From: Bergeyella porcorum
Lineage (GTDB): Bacteria; Bacteroidota; Bacteroidia; Flavobacteriales; Weeksellaceae
DNA: 64,000 nt
Assembly: GCF_042427575.1 (NCBI RefSeq)
Contig: NZ_JBHMFD010000014.1
Location: 7,606 to 71,605, forward strand
Direction: 5' to 3'
Part shown: positions 1-8,481 of the stretch, one piece after another
Layout of the letters: every line of letters starts with the position of its first letter
How positions within the stretch are numbered: position 1 is the stretch's first letter
Notes under the pieces: model-generated
Databases searched by the model: none
Seen by the model: only the letters and a program-made list of their open reading frames with translations
Told to the model about the DNA's origin: nothing
Made by a program: the position numbers and the translations under genes

Positions 1-1214
1 CAATCTACCAAGTTGAGTTCCTTATTTTGGAAAAACTCAGTGTTGTCTAGTGGCATATAAGATTGGGTAGTGGTAACGCCCCACGCATATTCTCCCTTAT
101 CTGCATTGGTGTTTCCAGAGATAATCTGGAAAAACTCACTAATCGCTAACGAGTTTTTGGAAAGGATAGCTACTTTGTCTCCTTTTTTCAATTTAAAATC
201 AATATTAGAGAACAATACTTCCCCGTCTTTTGAGGTGGCTAAATCTTTCACTTCTAAGATTTGGTCACCAGCTTCTCTTTCTGTTTCCCAGATGATGGCA
301 GGGTAGCGTCTAGAGGTAGGCTTGATGTCTTCAATGTTGAGTTTATCGAGCATTTTCTTTCTTGCCGTAGCTTGTTTAGCTTTAGCCACATTAGAAGAGA
401 AACGGGCAATGAACTCTTGCAATTCTTTTTTCTTTTCTTCTGCTTTTTTGTTGGCTTGAGCCCTCTGTCTGGTTGCTAATTGAGAGGCTTGGTACCAGAA
501 AGAGTAGTTACCTGTATAGAGGTTGAGTTTAGAATAGTCTAAATCCCCAATGTGGGTACAAACGGCATCTAGGAAGTGACGGTCGTGTGATACTACAATC
601 ACCGTGTTTTCATAATCTGCTAAGAAATCTTCAAGCCAAGAGATGGTATCAATGTCCAAATCGTTGGTAGGCTCGTCCAGAATCAGAACATCGGGATTTC
701 CGAATAACGCTTGTGCTAAAAGTACCTTTACTTTATCCTTATTTTCTAGCTCGCTCATCATTTGCCAGTGCATATCTTCTTTAATGCCCACATTAGAAAG
801 CATCGTCTGTGCATCAGACTCTGCGTTCCATCCGCCCATTTCATCATAGATTACGCCTAGCTCCCCAGCTTTGATTCCATCTTCATCAGAAAAATCTGGT
901 TTTGCATAGAGGGCGTCCATTTCCTCTTTAATTTCGAATAATTTTTTATTACCTCTTAGGACGGTTTCCAAGACGGTATATTGGTCGTATGCAAAGTGGT
1001 CTTGCTCTAATACGGACATTCTCTTGCCTGGTTCTAGGGAAACATTTCCCGTAGTAGGCTCTTGCTTACCTGTTAATATCTTTAAGAAAGTAGATTTTCC
1101 TGCACCATTGGCACCGATGATACCGTAGCAATTGCCTTTGGTAAACATAATGTTTACTTCATCAAAAAGGACTCTCTTTCCAAATTGTAATGATAAGTTT
1201 GATACTGTTAACAT
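1..1214 (-). CDS. ybiT: ABC-F family ATPase, YbiT-like (partial, C-terminus off the window)
   Basis: Soluble ATPase with two ATP-binding cassettes and no membrane segments. ABC-F proteins act on the ribosome, resolving stalled or problematic translation. About 404 residues are visible, starting at ATG 1212-1214 on the minus strand. Walker A GANGAGKS is near residues 34-41, a Walker B/D-loop LILDEPTNDLD follows, and a charged linker leads into the second cassette, which is cut by the window edge. The first signature is degenerate (MSELENKDKVKVLLAQALF), which is typical of the YbiT branch, as is the FAYDQYTVL stretch. A -7 box lies just upstream and the gene is divergent from smpB. The family is certain; the YbiT subfamily is likely from these motifs. 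Confidence 0.9.
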   Translation of the reverse strand, partial: MLTVSNLSLQFGKRVLFDEVNIMFTKGNCYGIIGANGAGKSTFLKILTGKQEPTTGNVSLEPGKRMSVLEQDHFAYDQYTVLETVLRGNKKLFEIKEEMDALYAKPDFSDEDGIKAGELGVIYDEMGGWNAESDAQTMLSNVGIKEDMHWQMMSELENKDKVKVLLAQALFGNPDVLILDEPTNDLDIDTISWLEDFLADYENTVIVVSHDRHFLDAVCTHIGDLDYSKLNLYTGNYSFWYQASQLATRQRAQANKKAEEKKKELQEFIARFSSNVAKAKQATARKKMLDKLNIEDIKPTSRRYPAIIWETEREAGDQILEVKDLATSKDGEVLFSNIDFKLKKGDKVAILSKNSLAISEFFQIISGNTNADKGEYAWGVTTTQSYMPLDNTEFFQNKELNLVD

Positions 1215-1234
1215 AGTGTTTTGTAAATTTGTCG

Positions 1235-1242
1235 CAAAATTA
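1235..1242 (-). promoter_or_regulatory. Bacteroidota -7 box for the ABC-F gene
   Basis: On the minus strand this reads TAATTTTG, matching the TAnnTTTG -7 consensus of the Bacteroidota housekeeping sigma factor, about 20 bases before the ABC-F start codon. Confidence 0.45.
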
Positions 1243-1313
1243 CGAAAAGAAATTGGGTTTTGGAATGTTCTTATTATTGAATAATTCAAAAATAACCGCT
1301 TAATAAAAACATT

Positions 1314-1772
1314 ATGAAGATAGAAAAAAATGTCAATATTCTTAATAAAAGAGCAAGATTTGAATACGAATTGTTGGATAAATATGAGGCGGGAATTGTG
1401 CTTACTGGCACGGAAATCAAGTCGATACGCTTGTCCAAAGCTTCCATTACAGAGAGCTTCTGTGAATTTATAGAAGGGGAATTATATATTATCAATATGA
1501 TGATAGATGAGTATAAATTTGGAACTTTTTATAATCATAAGACGAAAAGGGAACGGAAATTGCTACTACATAGGAGAGAGCTGCAAAAGCTGGGACGAAA
1601 GCTGAAAGATGCAGGGAATACCATTGTACCACTTAAGCTCTATATTAATGAGAAAGGATTGGCAAAGTTGCAGATTGCTTTGGCAAGAGGGAAGAAGTTA
1701 TACGACAAAAGGGAAACGATTAAAGATAGAGAAAATAAGCGAAATCTCGGTAGGCTTCTGAAACAAGGCTAA
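1314..1772 (+). CDS. smpB: SsrA-binding protein SmpB
   Basis: Binds tmRNA (SsrA) and delivers it to stalled ribosomes for trans-translation. The 152-residue product has the expected length. The OB-fold core carries the family motif NKRARFEYELLDKYEAGIVL followed by TGTEIKSIR. The basic C-terminal tail (KKLYDKRETIKDRENKRN) is the part that folds into the decoding channel. It sits between a divergent ABC-F ribosome-rescue ATPase and ompA, and no tmRNA gene was seen nearby. Assignment is secure. Confidence 0.97.
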   Translation: MKIEKNVNILNKRARFEYELLDKYEAGIVLTGTEIKSIRLSKASITESFCEFIEGELYIINMMIDEYKFGTFYNHKTKRERKLLLHRRELQKLGRKLKDAGNTIVPLKLYINEKGLAKLQIALARGKKLYDKRETIKDRENKRNLGRLLKQG

Positions 1773-1788
1773 AAAAAAGCGATAAAAC

Positions 1789-1820
1789 TTTGTATATAAA
1801 GAAAAAATATATTTAATTTG
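1789..1820 (+). promoter_or_regulatory. Probable ompA promoter
   Basis: TTTG at 1789-1792 and TTAATTTG at 1813-1820, 20 bases apart, fit the Bacteroidota -33/-7 arrangement with one mismatch in the -7 box. The ATG of the OmpA gene is 30 bases downstream. Confidence 0.5.
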
Positions 1821-1849
1821 CATAATCAATTATTTAATCATTAAAATTT

Positions 1850-3331
1850 ATGAAAAATCTAAGATTAGGAATTTCAGTATTGGCACTTGCAGTAGCCTCT
1901 ACTGCTTTCGCACAAACGACGTCCAATAAGTGGATGATTGGTGTTGGTGCACACGGAGTAAACCATACTGCTCAAAGAAACAACTTTAGCAACACATGGT
2001 CTGTAAGAAACTTCGATAAGCACTTGTTCAACATTAACCAGTATTCTATCACGCCACCATTGTCAAAATTGACAGTAGCGAGAAACATTGGTAAAGGTTT
2101 AGTATTAGATTGGCAAACAACTGTTGGTAACATTGCTAACAAGAGATTTGTAGAAACAGCAGGACAAAAAGAATTCTTCCTACAAACAGGTCTTGGGGTA
2201 CAGTTCAAAGCTGCAGGACTTCTTTGGGATGAAGAATCTTGGTTTGATCCTTACTTGAGAGTTGGTGCTAACTACCTAAGACACCAGTATTCTAATGTAA
2301 CTTTCCCTGTTACAGATGAAAACTTAGTAGGAGGAGGTTCTTATGCTGGTTTCTCTGAAAACCAAGCTTACACTCAGAGAAGAGATGATCACTTCACAGT
2401 ATCTACGGGTGCTGGTATCAACTTCTGGTTGACTAACAACTTCGGTCTTGGTGTACAAGGTGATTATGTAACTACACCTACTGATAAATCTAATATCGCT
2501 AACTTCTGGCAAGCTTCTGCTTCATTGAACTTCAGATTTGGTCAGACAGATAGAGATAAAGATGGTATCTTAGACAAAGATGATGCTTGTCCAGATACTC
2601 CAGGTTTACCAGAATTCCAAGGTTGTCCTGATACAGATGGAGATGGTGTTCCAGATAAAGATGATACTTGTCCAGAAGTAGCAGGTCCAGTTGAAAACAA
2701 CGGATGTCCTTGGCCAGATACAGATGGAGATGGCGTGCTAGATAAAGATGACGCTTGTCCAAGTGTAGCAGGTCCAGCTGAAAACAACGGATGTCCTTGG
2801 CCAGATACAGATGGAGATGGTATCTTAGATAAAGATGATGCTTGTCCGCAAGTTCCAGGTCTTAGAGAGTACAAAGGTTGTCCAAAACCAACTGCAGTAG
2901 CTGTGACAGAAGAATTTAAAGATTTATTGTTCGACTTCAACAAAGCAACAATCCAAGCTGGTTCTACTTATAAATTAGATAAAGCTGCTGAAATCATCAA
3001 GTCTGCTCCAGCTGAGAACTTCATCGTAGTAGGTTCTACAGATGCTAAAGGTTCCACTGCATACAACTTGAACTTGTCTAGACAAAGAGCTGCTGCTGTA
3101 GTGAAAGCTCTTGAGGCAAGAGGTGTAAATCCAGCTCAATTGAAATCTATCGGTATCGGTTCTCAAGAAGCTACTGTACCTGCAACTGCTTCTGATGCTG
3201 AAAGACAAGCTGATAGAAAAGTAATCGTAAGAGCTATCTCTGGTGCAGAGTGGGAAACTTACAAAAAGTCTGATCTTCCTTCAACTCCAGTGAAAAAAGC
3301 TGTTAAGAAGACTACTAAAAAAAGAAAATAA
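1850..3331 (+). CDS. ompA: OmpA family outer membrane protein with thrombospondin type 3 repeats
   Basis: Structural outer-membrane protein that anchors to peptidoglycan. A signal peptide ends around residue 21 (ASTAFA, then Q). Residues 22 to about 230 form the beta-barrel. Residues about 232-347 hold four calcium-binding thrombospondin-3 type repeats (DTDGDGVxDKDDxCP). Residues about 356-466 are the OmpA_C peptidoglycan-binding domain with the NLSRQRAAAVVKAL helix. A lysine-rich tail ends the 493-residue protein. Codon use is strongly biased, as expected of a highly expressed gene, with its own promoter and terminator. Homologues in Riemerella and relatives are major surface antigens. Confidence 0.95.
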   Translation: MKNLRLGISVLALAVASTAFAQTTSNKWMIGVGAHGVNHTAQRNNFSNTWSVRNFDKHLFNINQYSITPPLSKLTVARNIGKGLVLDWQTTVGNIANKRFVETAGQKEFFLQTGLGVQFKAAGLLWDEESWFDPYLRVGANYLRHQYSNVTFPVTDENLVGGGSYAGFSENQAYTQRRDDHFTVSTGAGINFWLTNNFGLGVQGDYVTTPTDKSNIANFWQASASLNFRFGQTDRDKDGILDKDDACPDTPGLPEFQGCPDTDGDGVPDKDDTCPEVAGPVENNGCPWPDTDGDGVLDKDDACPSVAGPAENNGCPWPDTDGDGILDKDDACPQVPGLREYKGCPKPTAVAVTEEFKDLLFDFNKATIQAGSTYKLDKAAEIIKSAPAENFIVVGSTDAKGSTAYNLNLSRQRAAAVVKALEARGVNPAQLKSIGIGSQEATVPATASDAERQADRKVIVRAISGAEWETYKKSDLPSTPVKKAVKKTTKKRK

Positions 3332-3350
3332 TTGAAATTTTCTAAATATT

Positions 3351-3378
3351 AAACGCTCTCCCTATGGAGGGCGTTTTT
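3351..3378 (+). terminator. Rho-independent terminator after ompA
   Basis: Inverted repeat AACGCTCTCC / GGAGGGCGTT with a CTAT loop, followed by a run of T. Confidence 0.9.
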
Positions 3379-3396
3379 TTATTCTTTAAAATTTAT

Positions 3397-3404
3397 TACT
3401 TTTG
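3397..3404 (+). promoter_or_regulatory. -7 box for yebC
   Basis: TACTTTTG matches TAnnTTTG and lies 29 bases before the yebC ATG, just past the ompA terminator. Confidence 0.5.
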
Positions 3405-3433
3405 CACAAAATTGATAAGATAAAAATACTGAA

Positions 3434-4174
3434 ATGGGACGCGCATTTGAATATAGAAAAGCATCTAAAATGGCTCGCTGGGATAAGATGGCCAAAACAT
3501 TCTCTAAAATAGGAAAAGATATAGCCTTAGCTGTAAAAGCAGGAGGTCCAGACCCGGATTCTAACCCCGCTCTACGCCGTTGTATCCAAAATGCTAAGGG
3601 GGCTAATATGCCCAAAGATAATGTGGAAAGAGCGATTAAAAAAGCAAGTGGTGCAGATGCAGAAAACTATGAGGAGGTAACTTATGAAGGCTATGGACAG
3701 GGAGGTGTCGCTTTTTTTGTGGAATGTACCACCAATAACCCTACCAGAACTGTTGCTAATGTAAGAGCGGTTTTTAATAAATTTGATGGTAATCTTGGTA
3801 AAAATGGTGAATTGGCTTTTATCTTCGATAGGAAAGGTATTTTCAGTATCGAAAAAGCTAAGATTACAATGCCTTGGGATGATTTTGAAATGGAGATGAT
3901 AGACGGTGGAGCAGAAGAGATTGATAGTGATGATGAAGAGGTAATGGTAACCACGGCTTTCGAAGATTTTGGTTCTTTATCGCATAAATTAGATGAGTTG
4001 GGAATAGAAGCTAAGAGTGCAGAGCTTCAAAGAATTCCTAATAATACCAAAGAGGTGAATGAAGAACAGTTCAAAGCCAATATGAAAATGCTAGAACGAT
4101 TTGAGGAAGATGATGATGTACAGAATGTTTATCACAATATGGAGATTACAGATGAGCTTATGGCAACGTTATAA
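3434..4174 (+). CDS. yebC: YebC/PmpR family protein
   Basis: Member of the YebC/PmpR family (PF01709), DNA- or ribosome-associated proteins long annotated as transcriptional regulators; some members have been linked to translation of proline-rich stretches. The 246-residue length is standard. N-terminal MGRAFEYRKASKMARWDKMAK and the NPALRRCIQNAKGANMPKDN segment are family hallmarks, followed by acidic middle and C-terminal domains. It is transcribed alone, with its own promoter and strong terminator. The exact role in this organism cannot be read from sequence. Confidence 0.95.
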   Translation: MGRAFEYRKASKMARWDKMAKTFSKIGKDIALAVKAGGPDPDSNPALRRCIQNAKGANMPKDNVERAIKKASGADAENYEEVTYEGYGQGGVAFFVECTTNNPTRTVANVRAVFNKFDGNLGKNGELAFIFDRKGIFSIEKAKITMPWDDFEMEMIDGGAEEIDSDDEEVMVTTAFEDFGSLSHKLDELGIEAKSAELQRIPNNTKEVNEEQFKANMKMLERFEEDDDVQNVYHNMEITDELMATL

Positions 4175-4182
4175 AAAATAAC

Positions 4183-4227
4183 TAAACTAAAACTACTTCT
4201 AAAAGAGGTAGTTTTAGTTTTTTTTTG
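4183..4227 (+). terminator. Terminator after yebC
   Basis: Long inverted repeat AACTAAAACTACTTCT / AGAGGTAGTTTTAGTT followed by a T run. It may also serve the converging acetyltransferase gene. Confidence 0.9.
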
Positions 4228-4236
4228 TTTTTAAAA

Positions 4237-4554
4237 CTAGATGTCTTTTAGAGAATATACATCCTCTATTCCTTCCATTCTATTCATTACAGAGCGGGCG
4301 TAGGAACAATGTGGCGTAACTTTCCAATGGTTTTCTCGGGCAAATGATATCGCTTGTTTTACCAATTGTTTTCCAATACCATTGCCCTCAAATTTTGAGT
4401 GAACCAAAACATAAGAGATTATAAAATTATGATCATTAGGAAAAATAGTATAGGTAAGCCTTCCCATTTCCTCGCTATCATTATGTATGGAGATAAAACC
4501 TCCGTTTCCAGATTGATTATTTTCAAATGTCATCTCATTAAATTTTATGGACAT
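4237..4554 (-). CDS. Small GNAT-type N-acetyltransferase
   Basis: The 105-residue protein belongs to the short acetyltransferase group exemplified by YjdJ-type proteins (PF14542). The acetyl-CoA-binding turn is VHSKFEGNGIGKQLVKQAISFAREN around residues 51-75, and the downstream KVTPHCSYARSVM motif is characteristic. It probably transfers an acetyl group to a small amine or metabolite, but the substrate is unknown. It converges on yebC and is divergent from the SAM-riboswitch-led met operon. Confidence 0.85.
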   Translation of the reverse strand: MSIKFNEMTFENNQSGNGGFISIHNDSEEMGRLTYTIFPNDHNFIISYVLVHSKFEGNGIGKQLVKQAISFARENHWKVTPHCSYARSVMNRMEGIEDVYSLKDI

Positions 4555-4637
4555 AAAGATAATTAAATTTTAGGAGCATTCAAAATGAAAATAAGTTTAC
4601 AAAGAAAATATTTTCTAAAACATCTCAAAAAAATTAT

Positions 4638-4645
4638 TACCTTTG
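4638..4645 (+). promoter_or_regulatory. -7 box driving the SAM leader and metX
   Basis: TACCTTTG matches TAnnTTTG exactly. The SAM aptamer starts 35 bases downstream, so the leader RNA would begin between them. Confidence 0.55.
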
Positions 4646-4679
4646 TCACTAGAATTAGTTCATTCATATTTTTGAAAAT

Positions 4680-4778
4680 GTTATCAAGAAAGGTGGAGAG
4701 ATTAGACTCTGTGAAGCCTTAGCAACCCTTGCATCGCAAGAAGGTGCTAAATTCTATCTCGTTTTTGAGGAAGATAAC
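4680..4778 (+). ncRNA. SAM-I (S-box) riboswitch
   Basis: A classic S-box aptamer can be followed by eye. P1 is GTTATC (4680-4685) with GATAAC (4773-4778). The conserved ATCAAGA-AGGTGGAG entry, GTGAAGCC and GCAACC follow, then the P3 hairpin CTTGC-atc-GCAAG, the conserved AAGGTGCTAAATTC, and a P4 helix CTC...GAG closing before P1. It senses S-adenosylmethionine and should lower metX expression when SAM is abundant. A GTTATC at 4780-4785 directly abuts the 3' strand of P1 and could compete with it. No intrinsic terminator is seen, so translational or another control mode is plausible. Confidence 0.9.
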
Positions 4779-4834
4779 GGTTATCATTTCTACTTTCATA
4801 GGTGGCATTTTCAATTTTAAATAAAATATAAAAA

Positions 4835-5785
4835 TTGGAAAATACGCTACACAACATTACGATAAAAGATTTTAAAACGCAATCAGGCAAGGAATATGAT
4901 ATTCCTTTGAGTTATCAAGTATTTGGACAGCCTCTGCACACTGCCCCTGTGGTGATGGTGAATCACGCCCTTACAGGAAACTCTGATGTGGCAGGCGAAA
5001 AAGGCTGGTGGAATACCCTTGTAGGTAATGAAAAACCCGTGGATACCCAGAGATTTACGGTTATCGCTTTTAATGTTCCAGGGAATGGCTATGACGATTT
5101 TTTTATTGAAAATTATCAGGATTTTTCCGCTTTTGATATTGCTAAACTATTCCTTTTAGGTTTGGAATATTTGAAAATTACAAAACTCAAAGCCCTCATT
5201 GGAGGCTCTGTAGGAGGCTCTATCGCTTGGGAAATGTTAGCTCAAAAACCTGATTTAGCAGAACAATTTATCCCTGTGGCTACGGATTTTAAAACGACCG
5301 ATTGGCTACATTCCCAATGTTTGATACAGAAATTTTTATTGGAAAGCGAAACCGAACCTCTACAAAAAGCCCGTATCCACGCGATGCTTTGCTACCGAAC
5401 GCCAGATTCTCTCAATCTAAGATTTAAGCGAGAAACAGATGCCGAAAAAGGAATTTTAAAATCCCACGATTGGCTCAATTATCACGGAAGAGCTTTAAAC
5501 GAAAGATTTAGTTTAAAAGCTTATAAATTGATGAATCATTTGCTGATGACCATCAATGTAGAGGAAAGTAAACTTCCTGAAATTACAGCGGATATTCATC
5601 TGATTTCGGTGGATTCGGATTTGTTTTTTCCTGCTTTTGAAATTAAAAATAGTTTTGAAATTTTAAAACAGAAGAAATCCAATGTTTTCTATCACGAGAT
5701 AAAATCTATCCACGGGCACGATGCTTTCCTAATGGAATATGAGCAATTGGATGAAATGATTAAATCTATTTTTATAATAGGCTAA
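4835..5785 (+). CDS. metX: Homoserine O-acetyltransferase-type alpha/beta hydrolase
   Basis: Probably acylates homoserine to feed sulfhydrylation by MetZ. The 316-residue alpha/beta-hydrolase has the nucleophile elbow GGSVGGSIAWEM (Ser near residue 130), an acid candidate in VDSDLFFP, and the catalytic His in HGHDAFLMEY near the C-terminus; these match the MetX family. The NHALTGNSDVAGEKGWW stretch is the oxyanion region. The start is a TTG, since no in-frame ATG exists between the riboswitch and the conserved domain. It follows a SAM riboswitch and precedes a homoserine dehydrogenase. It is somewhat shorter than typical MetX; acetyl versus succinyl donor is not decided by the sequence. Confidence 0.82.
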   Translation: MENTLHNITIKDFKTQSGKEYDIPLSYQVFGQPLHTAPVVMVNHALTGNSDVAGEKGWWNTLVGNEKPVDTQRFTVIAFNVPGNGYDDFFIENYQDFSAFDIAKLFLLGLEYLKITKLKALIGGSVGGSIAWEMLAQKPDLAEQFIPVATDFKTTDWLHSQCLIQKFLLESETEPLQKARIHAMLCYRTPDSLNLRFKRETDAEKGILKSHDWLNYHGRALNERFSLKAYKLMNHLLMTINVEESKLPEITADIHLISVDSDLFFPAFEIKNSFEILKQKKSNVFYHEIKSIHGHDAFLMEYEQLDEMIKSIFIIG

Positions 5786-5786
5786 A

Positions 5787-6542
5787 ATGGAAAAGAATAT
5801 CTTAATAAAAAAAATATTTTCTTCTATCAATAATGAGGTTGATAAAATGATTAATATTATAATGAATAAATCAACGAGTGTTTTTGATCAATTTATTCTG
5901 AATGGAATAGCAGTAACTACTTTTTGTTACTCATTCACTTATACATATTTTGATTTTTTTGGGGTTAACTATTTAGGAACTTCTGATTATTCTGATGTCT
6001 ACAGATTTACATTGGGAAATTTGAGTGTATTCTTTTTAATATTATCATTGGCTTTGTTCTTGTTCCTGATATTGGTAGTGATGTGTCTTGTCAAATACAG
6101 AAAAAATCGACGAGATAAAAATATATCAACATTATTATCATTATCCGTTTTTATAATTTTTATCGCTTCGTTTATCTTAAGTTATTCAGGAAGTTTTTAT
6201 GATGTTTTATTATTTTTAATCGCAATATTTTTTTTTGGATTTATGTTAATCGTATTACTGAATCAGAATAATTACTATTTTTTACTTTTTTTATTTAGTA
6301 TATGTACTAGCTTTTTACTTGGTGGAAAATTAGGAAATGTGTTTGCGAAGGATGCGATTAAATTTGGAAATAATTATGATATACTACTAAATAAAAAGAG
6401 TATTTTGAATGAGCATCAAATGTATATAGGAGAAAATAGCGAAGCTTTGTTTATCTATGACAAACAAAATAAAGAGACTGACTTAATTCGTAAGTCAGAT
6501 AATATTACAATTAAGATTAAGAAACAAAATAGCAATAATTAA
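5787..6542 (+). CDS. Hypothetical multi-pass membrane protein within the met operon
   Basis: Not recognised. The 251-residue protein has about five to six hydrophobic segments (around residues 35-60, 72-102, 110-132, 135-160, 162-182), then a soluble lysine-rich C-terminal part of about 65 residues. It starts one base after the metX stop codon and ends 32 bases before the homoserine dehydrogenase. It is visibly more AT-rich than its neighbours, with long runs of TTT and ATA codons, which suggests later arrival into the operon. No link to methionine synthesis can be shown. Confidence 0.7.
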   Translation: MEKNILIKKIFSSINNEVDKMINIIMNKSTSVFDQFILNGIAVTTFCYSFTYTYFDFFGVNYLGTSDYSDVYRFTLGNLSVFFLILSLALFLFLILVVMCLVKYRKNRRDKNISTLLSLSVFIIFIASFILSYSGSFYDVLLFLIAIFFFGFMLIVLLNQNNYYFLLFLFSICTSFLLGGKLGNVFAKDAIKFGNNYDILLNKKSILNEHQMYIGENSEALFIYDKQNKETDLIRKSDNITIKIKKQNSNN

Positions 6543-6574
6543 ATCTACTACGATATCATAAACAAAGAATTATT

Positions 6575-8116
6575 ATGACAGACAACAATACAATAACCAT
6601 CTACCCAAGCAAAGCCATTGTCAACTTTGAGGGTAAAGACTTTTTAGGACAAATCGGGATAGATTTTCGTATTTTCAATGCGTTGCAAAATGCAGGCATC
6701 AGCGTTGGGGTAATTTCTCAGCAGGCAATAGAAAACGGAATTTCGGTGCTGGTAGATGAGCATCAGGCGGAGAATGCAGTAGAGTGCCTAAAGGAAGAGT
6801 TCCGAAATGAAATTCAAAACGGCATTGTAAGTCAAATTTACAGTATCGACCAACTTTCAGTCATCGGTTTGGTAACGGATAATTTTAATAAAATCCTTTC
6901 AGAGCTTCAGCGTAATAAGATTTTCCCATTGTTGCTCAATCAAGTGGCATCTGCAGGGCGGGTAAACTTGGTGGTGGCAGCCAATCAAACCGATAAAACT
7001 AAAAATATCATTGAGGCTGAAATCTATGGTAAACCGAAAACCGTTCATTTGGCACTCATAGGGCACGGCAATGTGGGCGGTACTTTGGTAGAGCAGATTT
7101 TGGACTCGGCACACGATATTTTACAACGGAAAAGAATTGATTTAAAAATCATTGCCATTGCCAACTCTAAAACCATTGTTTTTAACAAAGGTGGCTTTGG
7201 AAGCGATTGGAGACAAAAAGTGCGTTTCAGTAATATGCAAAATACATTGGAAGATTTGTATCAGTTTGCAAAGGAAAATCAGTTTGAAAACCTCATCGTG
7301 GTAGATAATACGGCGAGCAAAGATTTTGTAAAACACTATCCAGAGCTTGTAGAGCAAGGCTTTGATATTGTGTCTTCTAATAAGATTTTCAATACTTTAC
7401 CAATTGCTGATTATAGAAATCTTAGGAAAGTTTTAGAAAAAAATAAAAAGAAATACCTCTACGAAACCAATGTAGGAGCGGGACTTCCACTGATTGATAC
7501 CATCAAACTATTACATCTTTCGGGGGAAAATATTACAAGGATTAAAGGCGTATTTTCAGGGTCGTTGAGCTATATTTTTAATAATTTTTCGGTGAGGGAC
7601 GATAAGTTTTCTACCATCATCAGAGAGGCGATGGATAAAGGCTTTACCGAACCAGACCCACGCGAAGATTTGAGTGGAAACGATGTGGCTAGAAAATTAT
7701 TAATTTTAGCAAGAGAACTAGATTTAATTAACGAATTTGAAGATATTAACATTCAAAATCTGATTCCTGAAAATCTTTTATCTATTTCAAAAGAGGAATT
7801 TCTTGCAAGATTAGAAGAGCTTGACTCTGAGTACGAAAAAGTGAAACAAGGTCAAAACGAAGGCTATGTATTGCGATATGTAGGCGACCTTCACGGGGAT
7901 TTGAGCCAAGATAAAGGGGTTTTGGATGTGAAATTGGTTTCCGTTCCAGCTCATTCTGCATTGGGACAACTCAAAGGTTCAGATTCTATTTTTGAAATCT
8001 ATACCGAGAGTTATGGCGAAAATCCTATCGTGATTATGGGAGCGGGGGCAGGTGCAGCCGTTACAGCACGAGGAGTTTTCGGAGATATTTTGAGATTGAC
8101 AGAAGTAGGGAAATAA
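6575..8116 (+). CDS. Homoserine dehydrogenase with N-terminal ACT regulatory region
   Basis: Reduces aspartate-semialdehyde to homoserine, the branch point to methionine and threonine. Residues about 8-155 resemble the ACT-domain linker of bifunctional ThrA/MetL. Residues about 160-513 are the homoserine dehydrogenase: Rossmann motif LALIGHGNVGG, SSNKIFNTLPIADYR, YETNVGAGLPLIDTIK, and the catalytic segment GFTEPDPREDLSGNDVARK. No aspartokinase catalytic domain is present, so it looks like the ACT-plus-dehydrogenase half of ThrA. It lies downstream of the SAM-controlled metX. The ACT part suggests amino-acid feedback, but the effector is unknown. Confidence 0.9.
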   Translation: MTDNNTITIYPSKAIVNFEGKDFLGQIGIDFRIFNALQNAGISVGVISQQAIENGISVLVDEHQAENAVECLKEEFRNEIQNGIVSQIYSIDQLSVIGLVTDNFNKILSELQRNKIFPLLLNQVASAGRVNLVVAANQTDKTKNIIEAEIYGKPKTVHLALIGHGNVGGTLVEQILDSAHDILQRKRIDLKIIAIANSKTIVFNKGGFGSDWRQKVRFSNMQNTLEDLYQFAKENQFENLIVVDNTASKDFVKHYPELVEQGFDIVSSNKIFNTLPIADYRNLRKVLEKNKKKYLYETNVGAGLPLIDTIKLLHLSGENITRIKGVFSGSLSYIFNNFSVRDDKFSTIIREAMDKGFTEPDPREDLSGNDVARKLLILARELDLINEFEDINIQNLIPENLLSISKEEFLARLEELDSEYEKVKQGQNEGYVLRYVGDLHGDLSQDKGVLDVKLVSVPAHSALGQLKGSDSIFEIYTESYGENPIVIMGAGAGAAVTARGVFGDILRLTEVGK

Positions 8117-8135
8117 AAATCTAAATAAAAAAATA

Positions 8136-8465
8136 ATGAATTGGATCATCCTCATCGTTGCAGGGCTTTTTGAAGTAGGATTTACCTTTTGCTTGGGCAA
8201 AGCCAAAGAAAGCACAGGTAGTGAAATGTATGCGTGGTACGCGGGATTTTTAATTTCCTTAACGCTAAGTATGTCCCTACTGATGAAAGCCACGCAAGCA
8301 TTACCTTTAGGAACCGCTTACGCCGTTTGGACAGGGATTGGAGCGGTGGGTACGGTCTTGGTAGGGATTTTTATTTTTAAAGAGCCTATTTCTTTTTGGA
8401 GAATATTTTTCATCTTCACGCTCATCAGCTCTATTGTCGGATTGAAATTTGTATCATCACATTAA
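8136..8465 (+). CDS. Small multidrug resistance (SMR) family transporter
   Basis: Four-helix, 109-residue inner-membrane proton-coupled exporter. The essential glutamate is in helix 1 (LFEVGFTF, about residue 12), and the family motif LPLGTAYAVWTGIGAVGTVLVGI is in helix 3 region (residues about 56-78). The overall sequence is closer to the SugE/Gdx guanidinium-exporter branch than to EmrE, but Gdx-type residues in helix 1 are not all present. It starts 20 bases after the homoserine dehydrogenase and is probably cotranscribed. Substrate unknown. Confidence 0.9.
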   Translation: MNWIILIVAGLFEVGFTFCLGKAKESTGSEMYAWYAGFLISLTLSMSLLMKATQALPLGTAYAVWTGIGAVGTVLVGIFIFKEPISFWRIFFIFTLISSIVGLKFVSSH

Positions 8466-8481
8466 AGAAAGAAAAAACATT

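Noticed and set aside
2532..2943. Minus-strand frames rich in Ser/Gly or His/Leu
   Set aside because: They are the shadow of the OmpA thrombospondin repeats, whose coding strand is clear.
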